Of a stretch of 64,000 nt of DNA, positions 1-7,959 are shown piece by piece (within the stretch, counting starts at the first letter, position 1; each line of letters begins with the position of its first letter). The notes beneath the pieces are model-generated. The model did no database searches. It was given only the letters and a program-made list of their open reading frames with translations, and was not told the origin of the DNA. This stretch comes from Terribacillus aidingensis (GTDB taxonomy: Bacteria; Bacillota; Bacilli; Bacillales; Amphibacillaceae): NCBI RefSeq assembly GCF_040703035.1, contig NZ_CP159996.1, forward strand, positions 3,258,001-3,322,000, given 5' to 3'. The position numbers were made by a program, and so were the translations under genes.

Positions 1-1532
1 ATGATGGTTGCTCCAATAATCAATCCGATGGAAGCCATCAGCTGGTTGGATACACCGAACAATGCCCAAACGGAGCTGATATCTCCGGAGAACAGCAGGT
101 ATCCCCACAGGAAGCAGGCGAGCGCACTGGCGAAAATATTACCTGGCAGCCAGTCGACACGTTTAAGCGGCTTGTAAAAGACACTGCCGAAATCCTGGAT
201 CAAGTAGCGCGCGACACGTGTACCGGAATCAATCGCTGTCAGAATGAACAATGCCTCGAACATGATCACAAATTGGAAGAAGAACGATGCCAAATTGTCG
301 AACCAGGAGATGGATGTGAATATAAACGTCATCCCGACCGCCAATGTAACGGCTCCTCCTGTCCTTCCTTCCAGATCAAGTCCGATGGATTCGCTCAAAC
401 TCGCCAGGTTCACTGTACTCATATTGAGCGTCTGGAAAACAGCTGGAGTGGAATTGATCGCAAAATAGTCTCCTGGATGAAGAGCTGTTGCTGCAATCAA
501 GGCCATGATTCCGACTACACACTCTACAAGCATCGCGCCGAAACCGACCGGCTTGATGTCACTCCAGCAATTGATCATTTTAGGTGTCGTACCAGAACCT
601 ACAAAAGCGTGGAAGCCTGAGATTGCCCCGCAGGCAATTGTAATCGAAATGAACGGCCAGACCGGACCATTCATTACTGGTCCTCCACCACCGACGAACT
701 CTGTGAATGCCGGCATTTGAATTGCAGGGTTTACAATGAATACCCCTAGGATAAGAGCTAAGAATACTCCAATTTTCAAGAAGCTGCTCAAATAATCACG
801 CGGTGCCAGCAATAACCACACCGGTAATGCAGCAGCAAAGAATGCGTAAATCGGTAAAAGAATGGATAATGTCTTTACATCTAATGTTAAAAAGTCCCCT
901 AGTGGCGTATCAACGATAAGCGGTCCGACAAATACGCCAGCCATGATCAGCGCGAAACCGACGATAGTAGCCAGCTTCAAATTACCAGTTTTACGATGAT
1001 ACAAACCGACAGCCATTGCAATCGGAATCGTGATACCAACCGAGAATGTCCCCCACGGATTCTCTTCCAGAGCATGCAATACAACCAAGGATAAGCCCGC
1101 CATCGTAATCGTGATAATGAATAGCATGGCAAGTCCTGTACAGAAACCGGCAACAGGTCCAAGCTCCCGTTTCGCAATTTCCGCAACCGACTCTCCCTTT
1201 TGCCGCATGGATGCAAACAAGACAACCATATCATGGACAGCTCCCCCGATAACTGCACCAATCAATAGCCATAACAAACCTGGCAAGTAGCCGAACTGTG
1301 CTGCCAAAATCGGTCCAACAAGCGGACCTGCCGCAGCAATTGCCGCGAAATGGTGTCCGAATGACACCCATTTGTTTGTCGGCACATAATCCTTGCCATC
1401 CTCCAGCTCATGCGCTGGTGTTTTCTTTGAATCATCCAGCTTGAGCACCTTTACCGCCATGAATGTTCCATATAAGCGGTACACAATCATCAAAATACAA
1501 ATCGACCCGATTACCATTGTAATCGCATTCAT
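1..1532 (-). CDS. cstA: Carbon starvation protein CstA, 5' part (runs off left edge)
   Basis: About 510 codons of a very hydrophobic polytopic membrane protein are present, from ATG at 1532 to the window edge, so roughly the C-terminal 90 residues are missing compared with the usual ~600. The N-terminal part carries the family-typical stretches around GHHFAAIAAAGPLVGP and GAVIGGAVHDMVVLF. The CstA family takes up peptides and, in the BtsT branch, pyruvate across the inner membrane when carbon is scarce. The start has a GGGGCGGAAC-type purine stretch upstream and no better alternative. A perfect cre lies about 65 bp upstream on the coding strand, implying CcpA repression. The family assignment is confident; the substrate is not determined. 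Confidence 0.93.
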   Translation of the reverse strand, partial: MNAITMVIGSICILMIVYRLYGTFMAVKVLKLDDSKKTPAHELEDGKDYVPTNKWVSFGHHFAAIAAAGPLVGPILAAQFGYLPGLLWLLIGAVIGGAVHDMVVLFASMRQKGESVAEIAKRELGPVAGFCTGLAMLFIITITMAGLSLVVLHALEENPWGTFSVGITIPIAMAVGLYHRKTGNLKLATIVGFALIMAGVFVGPLIVDTPLGDFLTLDVKTLSILLPIYAFFAAALPVWLLLAPRDYLSSFLKIGVFLALILGVFIVNPAIQMPAFTEFVGGGGPVMNGPVWPFISITIACGAISGFHAFVGSGTTPKMINCWSDIKPVGFGAMLVECVVGIMALIAATALHPGDYFAINSTPAVFQTLNMSTVNLASLSESIGLDLEGRTGGAVTLAVGMTFIFTSISWFDNLASFFFQFVIMFEALFILTAIDSGTRVARYLIQDFGSVFYKPLKRVDWLPGNIFASALACFLWGYLLFSGDISSVWALFGVSNQLMASIGLIIGATI

Positions 1533-1595
1533 ATTGTTCCGCCCCCTCAAAGCAGAAGTTATCTACTCCTCCACTATACGGGACAATCCAACTAT

Positions 1596-1609
1596 TGATA
1601 GCGTTTACA
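1596..1609 (-). promoter_or_regulatory. cre site (CcpA) upstream of cstA
   Basis: On the minus strand the sequence TGTAAACGCTATCA matches the cre consensus TGWAANCGNTNWCA at all 14 positions. It lies 64 bp upstream of the cstA start, in the promoter zone, so carbon catabolite repression is the likely effect. Confidence 0.8.
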
Positions 1610-1772
1610 TTACAGAAAGCGTAAATCTTCGGGTGAATTGCAGGATTGGAAGGCTGAAATGCAATAATCCTGCTGTGACACTATCTACTTTATACAGAAT
1701 AAGAACCCAACCTGACATAAAGTACCTTCAACCGAACCAGAAGATGCTATAGTCTGACATCATGGAAAAATG

Positions 1773-1798
1773 GTTTAAACCTCCATACCAAATGGTAT
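1773..1798 (+). promoter_or_regulatory. Candidate sigma-B promoter of the yndM-like gene
   Basis: GTTTAA, 14 bp, TGGTAT: one mismatch from the sigma-B consensus GTTTAA-N12-15-GGGTAT. It ends 27 bp before the ATG of the DUF2512 gene, leaving room for the AAGGAGTGAT ribosome binding site. Confidence 0.6.
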
Positions 1799-1825
1799 AT
1801 AGATGAAAAAGAAGGAGTGATATAA

Positions 1826-2236
1826 ATGAAACATGTGAAAGCACTTTTGATCAAATTCATCATGATTTTAGCTGTTTTATGGATTGTATTCACCCTTATG
1901 TTCGACGCGGAATTCAGTGATACACTGCTGATGAGTGTTGTGTTGACGGTCGCTGCGTATGTAATCGGTGACTTACTGATTCTAAGAAAAGCAGGTGATC
2001 GTGATAAGTCAGATGGCGATTTTAAAAAGCGAAATACAATCGCTACGATCAGCGATGCTGTTCTGACTTTCATCGTTCTTTGGGCGTTAGGGGAAGCTAT
2101 ATTGAATCCTGATGATAATGTTGTGATGGCATCTTTGATTTCTACAGTGGTAATTGGCATTGCCGAATGGTTCTTCCACCGTTATGTCAATAATAAAGTG
2201 ATCAGAGACCGCCATGCCCATACTGTTGCGTACTGA
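1826..2236 (+). CDS. DUF2512 (YndM-like) membrane protein
   Basis: 136 residues with four predicted membrane segments (about 8-24, 30-50, 71-92, 100-118). The opening MKHVKALLIKF and the closing segment with EWFFHRYV are typical of DUF2512/YndM proteins of spore formers; B. subtilis YndM is somewhat longer. Function is unknown. A good ribosome binding site (AAGGAG) precedes the ATG and a sigma-B-like promoter lies just upstream, which suggests a general-stress role. A hairpin terminator follows at 2265-2296, so it is probably monocistronic. Confidence 0.85.
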   Translation: MKHVKALLIKFIMILAVLWIVFTLMFDAEFSDTLLMSVVLTVAAYVIGDLLILRKAGDRDKSDGDFKKRNTIATISDAVLTFIVLWALGEAILNPDDNVVMASLISTVVIGIAEWFFHRYVNNKVIRDRHAHTVAY

Positions 2237-2264
2237 CCTGTATTCTAGTGAAAATAGTTAGTAG

Positions 2265-2296
2265 AAGGAATCCCTGAGATCGGGGGTTCCTTTTAA
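2265..2296 (+). terminator. Rho-independent terminator after the yndM-like gene
   Basis: GGAATCCC pairs with GGGGGTTCC around a short loop and is followed by TTTT. Confidence 0.7.
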
Positions 2297-2594
2297 TTTC
2301 GATTGTAAAAAAAGAGAAGGGGAAACGGGCTATTTTGAAATTTAGACGACAAAAATAGTAATTAAATAAACTCTTTACATGTTTTGCGCTTCCATTTAAC
2401 TCGGAATGTCATGCTAAGTGTATGTGAAACTATATAAACAATCTTCTATTTGTCACGGGCTTGGACGATATTAGTCTTAGGCCTTGTATCTGACTATTCA
2501 CTCCTTGGATTTGTACTTTCATCCCTGCAGTATATTACCGCTATTATTGTTCATGGAAAAACAAAGCTCGGACAGAATGACTGCCCGTGCTTCT
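2297..2594. other. Non-coding gap, nothing assigned
   Basis: AT-rich spacer between a plus-strand and a minus-strand gene. An unstarted hydrophobic reading frame (about 2450-2626, plus) crosses into the next gene and has no ribosome binding site; I do not call it a gene. Confidence 0.4.
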
Positions 2595-2948
2595 TCATGC
2601 TGTTTCATCGTGCCGTGCTTTTCTAATTCTTAAAAGTACCATTTGCCATATCATTGAGAAAGTTAATCCCCAATAGTAAAATTGATTGAAACCAAATCCT
2701 GTATCTTGTGAAGGCCTTACTATATTCAACACCGTCAAAGAGAAGAGAAAGATTGCCAGACAGATAAGATCATAGATCAAATTTCTCCCCGCCAAAGCTC
2801 CGCCAATTACTAAAATAACGGCAACAGCAGCCAGCCAACTGCTTTGCATAAACCGCAGAGCGCTTATTTCCGGATAATAATGAGCTATTAGCCATAAAGT
2901 TATGATAGCAAAGGTAGCAATGCGCAGCCAAATCGAAAAATCTTTCAT
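2595..2948 (-). CDS. Small four-helix membrane protein, unknown function
   Basis: 117 residues with four hydrophobic segments (about 9-24, 37-52, 57-77, 91-107) and a basic tail RIRKARHD. An AAGGGGGA-type ribosome binding site sits just before the ATG. I recognise no family motif. It stands head-to-tail with another small membrane protein (3058-3384) on the same strand, so the two may form an operon. Function cannot be inferred beyond a membrane location. Confidence 0.6.
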   Translation of the reverse strand: MKDFSIWLRIATFAIITLWLIAHYYPEISALRFMQSSWLAAVAVILVIGGALAGRNLIYDLICLAIFLFSLTVLNIVRPSQDTGFGFNQFYYWGLTFSMIWQMVLLRIRKARHDETA

Positions 2949-3057
2949 CCCAAATCCCCCTTACAATGCCGTTTTAGTTACCATACCAGAAAAAAGCAAG
3001 AAAGAGTATATAACGAACTCAGAGAAAAATAACGACCTTTAGAATGCCACTCCTTGT

Positions 3058-3384
3058 TCAAGGCAGGAAGGCAAGTGGTACAGTATAAATTAAAACAGCT
3101 GCAATAAAGAATCCAATCATAATATAACTTTGAATTCTCCAAAACTTCTTCATCTCTGCTTTTGATTGAAATGGCATGGAAGCCAGCAAGGAAATAATCA
3201 TTATAAATAGACCTATACACAAGACAATGCCAGAGCTAAGAAGCAGAAACATGCGTACAAGGCTTTCTAAAAATTCTTCAAGGCTCGCGAACCAGTCACT
3301 AATGGAAGCCGATACTTCCCCTATTCCATAATCCTCTTCTGTTGTAGAAGCCTTCAGCAATACGAATTTATGTAATAAGTTCAT
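3058..3384 (-). CDS. Small membrane protein, unknown function
   Basis: 108 residues: an acidic soluble N-terminus (about 1-40) followed by two hydrophobic segments (about 43-68 and 86-106). A GAGGGGCTGCG stretch lies upstream of the ATG. No recognisable domain. It is oriented with, and upstream of, the four-helix protein at 2595-2948. The product could be a two-TM accessory or toxin-immunity type protein, but nothing in the sequence decides this. Confidence 0.55.
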   Translation of the reverse strand: MNLLHKFVLLKASTTEEDYGIGEVSASISDWFASLEEFLESLVRMFLLLSSGIVLCIGLFIMIISLLASMPFQSKAEMKKFWRIQSYIMIGFFIAAVLIYTVPLAFLP

Positions 3385-3714
3385 AATCGCAGCCCCTCTT
3401 CCCAGCTTCAGAATTATAATGCTTACACAAATACCCCATTTCCAGTACCCATTATTTGTAAACCTGACTCTTTAAAGTATAGCATGTAAAATTCGAGCCA
3501 GAAGTAAAACAAGTACTCCCACCATCATAAGAATTCTCCTGACCTCTAAACGTAGCAATCTTTCTTCCATCGCTCTTTTAGTACGTGTATAAATGGAAAA
3601 GGTCGCTAATCGAGATTATAATCCCATATTACTTTTATGTAGATGAATCACGTATATATGAAGCATATGTCCCCTAGGAAGGAAAATCAGCTGATAAAAG
3701 CGTATAGATAATTG
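3385..3714. other. Divergent intergenic region
   Basis: Holds the promoters for the leftward membrane genes and for the rightward leader-ORF/VOC unit. No hairpin or conserved element was recognised. Confidence 0.4.
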
Positions 3715-3728
3715 AAGGAGGAAAGAAT

Positions 3729-3809
3729 ATGAACACTATACATATCTATCTCACATCATTTCATACTCGGCTCGTGTGTACTGCTGCCCTGAACGGTACG
3801 TCCTCATGA
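3729..3809 (+). CDS. 26-codon leader ORF translationally coupled to the VOC gene
   Basis: A near-consensus AAGGAGG (3715-3721) stands 7 bases before this ATG, which opens a 26-residue frame ending in TGA at 3807-3809. That stop overlaps the ATG (3806-3808) of the downstream VOC protein in an ATGA junction. The best ribosome binding site of the region therefore serves the leader, and the larger protein is probably translated by termination-reinitiation. The peptide (begins MNTIHIYLTSF) has no recognised function. An alternative is a recent frameshift that split a longer N-terminus. Confidence 0.5.
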   Translation: MNTIHIYLTSFHTRLVCTAALNGTSS

Positions 3810-4189
3810 CACAAGCATCCTTTTCCCATGTCCTGCAGATTTTCCCATGTCCAGATATACAGATAACTGCAGCTTATTACAAAAAAATAGGATTCCGATC
3901 TGTTCCTTATCTTAATAGTATGGAGCCGCATATATGCCTCTACCGTGATACTATCGAACTGATTTTGACGCAATCAGCAATTCATAAGATCTTCCCAAAT
4001 CGTATACAGTATGGCTACGGATATGATGCGTATTTCATTACAGACAAACAGGCAGCAATGCAGCAGGAATTTTTAGACAAAGGGATCACTATCGTCCGCC
4101 CATTAATGATTACTGACTACGGTAATAAGGAGTTTGTTTTTGAAGATATTGATAGCCGATGGATAGCTGTCGGAAATAAGATCTCATAA
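3806..4189 (+). CDS. VOC/glyoxalase-superfamily protein
   Basis: 127 residues from the coupled ATG (starts MTQASFSHVLQIFPC). The pattern of an N-terminal strand, helix with AAYYKKIGF, the HICLYRD strand and the C-terminal FVFEDIDSRWIAVG strand is that of a single vicinal-oxygen-chelate module as in bleomycin-resistance/glyoxalase-like proteins. Members bind small ligands or act as metal-dependent dioxygenases or isomerases; the substrate is unknown. The ORF can be extended 10 codons upstream to 3776, but no ribosome binding site supports that. Terminator at 4190-4227. Confidence 0.7.
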   Translation: MTQASFSHVLQIFPCPDIQITAAYYKKIGFRSVPYLNSMEPHICLYRDTIELILTQSAIHKIFPNRIQYGYGYDAYFITDKQAAMQQEFLDKGITIVRPLMITDYGNKEFVFEDIDSRWIAVGNKIS

Positions 4190-4227
4190 GAAAAGACCGT
4201 GTTCCATTCAGGAAACGGTCTTTCTTT
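4190..4227. terminator. Bidirectional terminator between VOC and DUF454 genes
   Basis: AAAGACCGT pairs with ACGGTCTTT, flanked by A-rich and T-rich runs; lies between convergent genes. Confidence 0.75.
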
Positions 4228-4244
4228 ACATACATCTATATAAA

Positions 4245-4661
4245 TTACGCACGGTTCTTAATGCCGCCGCTTACTTCTTCGGGCTTTATCGTTTTAATTT
4301 TCTTTATGAAATAATAATGCTTAATCAGACCAAGTACAATTAATACGATTTTCACAAGCCATATATCAATATAAAATACCGAAAACAGAATGAACGCATC
4401 CGCTATTATGTTGATTCGGATTTTTTCTTTCAGAGTCATGCCTTTCTTTTCTTTGATAGCCAGTACATATTTAGTATAGAAAGTGGTGCTTTTAAACCAA
4501 TCGTCAATTCGTTTGGAGCTTTTTGCATAACAAAATGTAGCTATCATCAAGAACGGGCCGCCTGGCAATACCGGCAAAACGATTCCTGCTATCCCGAAGC
4601 CTAAGAAGATGGTTCCAAGCAGGAAGAATAGGACGTTCTTCAGTTTTTTTATGATCATCAC
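4245..4661 (-). CDS. DUF454 (YbaN-like) inner-membrane protein
   Basis: 138 residues. The N-terminal hairpin of membrane segments containing GTIFLGFGIAGIVLPVLPGGPFLMIATFCYAKSS is split here only for description: its core LPVLPGGPF is the signature of the DUF454/YbaN family. Two further hydrophobic segments lie near 85-115. The function of the family is unknown. It starts at ATG with weak ribosome binding (AGGTGATG) and appears monocistronic. Confidence 0.8.
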   Translation of the reverse strand: MMIIKKLKNVLFFLLGTIFLGFGIAGIVLPVLPGGPFLMIATFCYAKSSKRIDDWFKSTTFYTKYVLAIKEKKGMTLKEKIRINIIADAFILFSVFYIDIWLVKIVLIVLGLIKHYYFIKKIKTIKPEEVSGGIKNRA

Positions 4662-4794
4662 CTAACTTTATAAATACCTTTGATTACCTCGCATTATATC
4701 AAAAAAACAAGATTGAAAGTAAGCAGTTATATCGCTATTGCTAACACCCTTACGACAACTGTAAGAAATCTGTCAATATAATGGAAAAGTATAG

Positions 4795-4824
4795 AAAAAA
4801 GCTCTCATCATTATGAGAGCTTTC
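4795..4824 (-). terminator. Terminator of the STAS gene
   Basis: On the minus strand AAGCTCTCAT pairs with ATGAGAGCTT and is followed by a T-run; it lies 8 bp after the STAS stop codon. Confidence 0.8.
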
Positions 4825-4831
4825 CATTTGC

Positions 4832-5326
4832 TTATTCTTCTACTTTTCTAATTTCCATGCCCTTCCGCTTTAATAGGCTTTTGAGTCCCGCGCGGAATGT
4901 GGAATACGACTCGAATCCTTGAAACCCAGAATTAGATAGGACAAGCTTCTGAACCAATTTAGCTGAAAACCCGACGAATATCGTTTCGACTCCCATCAGC
5001 TTCAGCGCCTCTGTCAGATTCTTTATATTAGCACTCAACTCCCTGTAGCCTATTGTGTCTATATCCAAGTAGTTGATGCCAGTAAGATCAATGATGACTG
5101 TATCTGCATCAACATCGACGACGCTGCCTACGATTTTATCTTGTATATGAGTAAAACGCTCTACAGAAAATGTACCTGTCAGCGGAACGAGCATTGTATT
5201 CGGTACGATGGATGGAATCATCGGTGCGGATAATTCCTTGATCATTGCTTCATATTCTGCCAGTTTCTTCTTCAGCTGTTCATTTTCCTGCTGCAATTCT
5301 TCTTTACTAGCTATGTCCCTCATCAC
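4832..5326 (-). CDS. STAS-domain protein with N-terminal coiled coil (stressosome RsbR/RsbS-like)
   Basis: 164 residues. Residues ~5-32 form a charged coiled coil (KEELQQENEQLKKKLAEYE) in place of the globin-like domain of RsbR; residues ~45-155 are a STAS domain with the hallmark strand VIIDLTGINYLDIDTIGY. STAS proteins of this branch assemble in the stressosome that controls RsbT and sigma-B, or act as anti-anti-sigma factors. The residue equivalent to the phosphorylated Thr after the conserved Asp appears to be Ile (LDI), so classical regulation by RsbT may be absent; this alignment was made by eye. A TATAAT box lies about 50-60 bp upstream. Monocistronic, with its own terminator. Confidence 0.75.
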   Translation of the reverse strand: MMRDIASKEELQQENEQLKKKLAEYEAMIKELSAPMIPSIVPNTMLVPLTGTFSVERFTHIQDKIVGSVVDVDADTVIIDLTGINYLDIDTIGYRELSANIKNLTEALKLMGVETIFVGFSAKLVQKLVLSNSGFQGFESYSTFRAGLKSLLKRKGMEIRKVEE

Positions 5327-5512
5327 CTTACTGTGAATTTTTCCTCTCTATCTATAGCAGTATTATACACGCTCTTCCTGAGATGTAGTATATACTTTCC
5401 CCCTTCGCACATTCTGTAATCTTCTTGTAACTTACATATTTATGCATGTTTATCTACAAATTTCGACGGAAATGGTAAAATATAACGAAAGACGACTATA
5501 AAGGGGACGCAT

Positions 5513-6577
5513 ATGGATAGGAGTTTGCTCGTATTAGATCAAGATTTGACAGCGGCTTTAGAGGATTGGTATATGCATATCCGGCTTGGGAAAAGGCAAG
5601 AAGCCTCTGATATGTATCATGAATTGTCAAACCGGGCAGAGGAACTGAAACAGGAGGATAGGCTTTACATAGTCTTTTTACTGCTCTCCTGCAGGTTTCA
5701 TGTGCTTGTATCGAATTTGAAAAAAAGTAAATATTATCACGAGGAAGCAGGCAAGTATAAGCATGCTTTTATTCCAGCATTACATTATTATTATCATCTT
5801 GCTGAGGGTATGCGCTTAGGTGAGGAAAAGGAATATATGTGTGCACTGGCTTCCTTTGAACTGGCAGAGGAATATCTCCCCTCTATTGATGATGAAGTAG
5901 AGCAAGGTGACTTCCACTTCCGCAAAGCGATGACGTATTACTACTTGGACATTTCATCTCTTTCTGTCTTCCATACAGAATATGCAGTGAACGTATTTGA
6001 AAAACACCCCGCTTACCGCTACCTGCTTGCTCGCAGTCTTTTAATGCGAGGACTGAACTTTATCGATCAAAAAGAATTCACGCAAGCAGAGAACGCTTTA
6101 AATGATGCCCTTTCTCATACAGATTTCAAAAATGAAGGTGCTTTGGCTGCATTAATTCAACATAATATCGGTAACTTATATGCTGCACAGCAAATGCCAT
6201 TAGCAGCTATCCCATATTTAATGGCTGCCCGGAAGTATCGGACATATCCCGCTTATTTGAAGACCTTATTCCTCCTGGCAGATTCTTATTGGAAAACTGG
6301 ACAGCAGGACAAGGCAATGGATGCATACCAGGAAGGATTCCAGCTTAGCATCGAGGAGAAAGATGACATATTCAAGTGGGAATTTGCTATGCTGCACAAG
6401 AAGTTTGTCGATCATGCAAATTTCGAAACAGTGTGGACAGAGGGAATTGACTTCTTTTTAGAGCAAGGCGATAAGTTCAATGTGCGAACTTATGCCAGTG
6501 AACTGGCAGCGTACTTTACGGAAACCGGACAAGACGATATGGCTATCTATTATTACAAATTAGCTTTGCAATCCTAG
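5513..6577 (+). CDS. Rap-family TPR protein (response-regulator aspartate phosphatase type), orphan
   Basis: 354 residues, the normal Rap length. The N-terminal three-helix part (about 1-70) is followed by tandem TPR-like helices to the C-terminus (for example YRYLLARSLLMRGLNFIDQ and ALIQHNIGNLYAAQQ). Rap proteins dephosphorylate Spo0F or block ComA-type regulators and are inhibited by secreted Phr pentapeptides. No phr-like gene with a signal peptide follows; the next gene starts 54 bp downstream. The ATG has a GGGGACGC-type ribosome binding site. Whether it is a phosphatase or a DNA-binding inhibitor cannot be told from sequence. Confidence 0.82.
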   Translation: MDRSLLVLDQDLTAALEDWYMHIRLGKRQEASDMYHELSNRAEELKQEDRLYIVFLLLSCRFHVLVSNLKKSKYYHEEAGKYKHAFIPALHYYYHLAEGMRLGEEKEYMCALASFELAEEYLPSIDDEVEQGDFHFRKAMTYYYLDISSLSVFHTEYAVNVFEKHPAYRYLLARSLLMRGLNFIDQKEFTQAENALNDALSHTDFKNEGALAALIQHNIGNLYAAQQMPLAAIPYLMAARKYRTYPAYLKTLFLLADSYWKTGQQDKAMDAYQEGFQLSIEEKDDIFKWEFAMLHKKFVDHANFETVWTEGIDFFLEQGDKFNVRTYASELAAYFTETGQDDMAIYYYKLALQS

Positions 6578-6630
6578 TCCACGGAAATTACAACAAGAAA
6601 CGGCAGAAGTATCATTATAAGGAGGAGCAT

Positions 6631-7509
6631 ATGTCTCATAATTTAGTCTTACTAAAGCCGATTTCCGAGGAAGATGCCCAGGCATTGCTGCCGATCTGGT
6701 CAGACGCAGCAGTAACAAAATGGACACGTTATCCTGTTTTACAATCTTTATCAGAAGTGAAGAACCGTATCAAGCAGCTGGAACAGACGAAGCATACTAG
6801 CCGGTACACAATTCGTCAGCACGATGATCAGGCCGTCATTGGCACTTGTGGATTCAAACGTTTGAACTTCCTGCATGAAACTGGGGAGATTGAATTCGAG
6901 CTCGGCAGTACCTTTTGGCGCCAGGGCTTCATGACCGCAGCTCTCCAGCAACTTTTGCACATCGGCTTTGACAGATTGCAGCTGAATCGGCTTGAGGTCA
7001 AGGTCAATGCTGATAATATTCCTTCTCAGCGCTTGGCCAGACGTGCAGGCTTTTGCCAGGAAGGCATCATTCGTCAAGGAAGGAAATGGGATGGGCAGTT
7101 TCAGGATGTTCTTCTCTTCAGTCTGCTTCAATCTGAATTTCGTTCCTCCACCGCAGTTGAACCAATCGGACAGCTCGAGCTGCTGCGCTTGCTGAACCTG
7201 ACAAAGAGTTCTTCGACATATATGAATGAAATTGTTAGTGAAGTGAATGATCATGTCGTACGCCTTGCCGTCATTGAAGGGGACTATCATTGGCATAAGC
7301 ATGATGATTGTGATGAAGCGTTCTTTGTACTCGAGGGCGAGTTATACATAGACCTCGATAAAAAGACAGTCAGCTTACAGCCAGGTGACCTATTCACAAT
7401 CCCTGCTGGTGTTATGCATCGGACCCGTTCCAACCAGCGGACCGTGAATATCTGCTTCGAAAAAGCTGTAAATGAAATAACCGGAAGCAAAAAGGAGACA
7501 TCTTTATAG
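6631..7509 (+). CDS. GNAT acetyltransferase fused to a cupin domain
   Basis: 292 residues with two modules. Residues ~5-175 are a RimJ/RimL-type GNAT N-acetyltransferase: WRQGFMTAALQQLL corresponds to the acetyl-CoA pyrophosphate-binding loop and NIPSQRLARRAGF to the motif B region. Residues ~185-285 are a small cupin: HWHKHDDCDEAFFVLEGE gives the HxH-x4-E metal-binding motif and GDLFTIPAGVMHR the second cupin motif. GNAT enzymes acetylate amines, and single-domain cupins bind metal and small ligands. A good AAGGAGG precedes the ATG. The fusion is in frame with no internal start of equal quality. Substrate unknown. The reading frame ends inside the bidirectional terminator hairpin. Confidence 0.85.
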   Translation: MSHNLVLLKPISEEDAQALLPIWSDAAVTKWTRYPVLQSLSEVKNRIKQLEQTKHTSRYTIRQHDDQAVIGTCGFKRLNFLHETGEIEFELGSTFWRQGFMTAALQQLLHIGFDRLQLNRLEVKVNADNIPSQRLARRAGFCQEGIIRQGRKWDGQFQDVLLFSLLQSEFRSSTAVEPIGQLELLRLLNLTKSSSTYMNEIVSEVNDHVVRLAVIEGDYHWHKHDDCDEAFFVLEGELYIDLDKKTVSLQPGDLFTIPAGVMHRTRSNQRTVNICFEKAVNEITGSKKETSL

Positions 7510-7523
7510 ATGCCTCCTTTTTG
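7487..7523. terminator. Bidirectional terminator between GNAT-cupin and MaoC genes
   Basis: AAAAAGGAG...AGATG-type hairpin (left arm 7489-7503, right arm 7508-7522) with A-run and T-run flanks; overlaps the stop codon of the GNAT-cupin gene. Confidence 0.75.
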
Positions 7524-7524
7524 C

Positions 7525-7959
7525 TTAATTATCAATAAGTGCGCTAAGTTCTGCTTGGAATACTTTTACTTCATCTTGATTATATGTGCTTAACTGTACC
7601 GTCACAATGCCATTGCCGCGACGTTTTGGGACAGTCTCGATCACTTCAACGACAACCCGAAGCTCATCATCTGGATAAACCGGCTTTATGAATTGAATAT
7701 TGTTCATTCCGGTCCCCGCGACTACATGCTCTCCGTAAACACCAGTCTCAACCCACAGCTTGAAGGATGTACTCATTGTCTGCATTCCTGACGCAATCAG
7801 ATTACCAAAGCGCCCTTGCTTGGCCTTTTCTTCGTCTATATGCATATATTGGGGATCGTACACTTTTGCAAATTCAATAATGTCTTCTTTAGAAAGCTTT
7901 ATGCTTTTCGTTTCATACCGCTGTCCTGCTTCAAATTCACTGAATTTCATTTCTGGCAC
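7525..7959 (-). CDS. MaoC-like hot-dog dehydratase/hydratase
   Basis: 144 residues forming one MaoC hot-dog domain. The conserved FAKVYDPQYMHIDEEKAKQ segment carries the D-x4-H active-site pattern of R-specific enoyl-CoA hydratases, and GNLIASGMQT is the usual following helix. Such proteins hydrate enoyl-CoA or act in fatty-acid or polyketide-like pathways; the exact substrate is unknown. It has the ribosome binding site AGAGGTG and stands alone, convergent with the GNAT-cupin gene. Confidence 0.88.
   Translation of the reverse strand: MPEMKFSEFEAGQRYETKSIKLSKEDIIEFAKVYDPQYMHIDEEKAKQGRFGNLIASGMQTMSTSFKLWVETGVYGEHVVAGTGMNNIQFIKPVYPDDELRVVVEVIETVPKRRGNGIVTVQLSTYNQDEVKVFQAELSALIDN

Noticed and set aside
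2450..2626. 58-codon hydrophobic open frame on the plus strand
   Set aside because: No ribosome binding site, TTG start only, and it overlaps the 3' end of a better-supported minus-strand gene.
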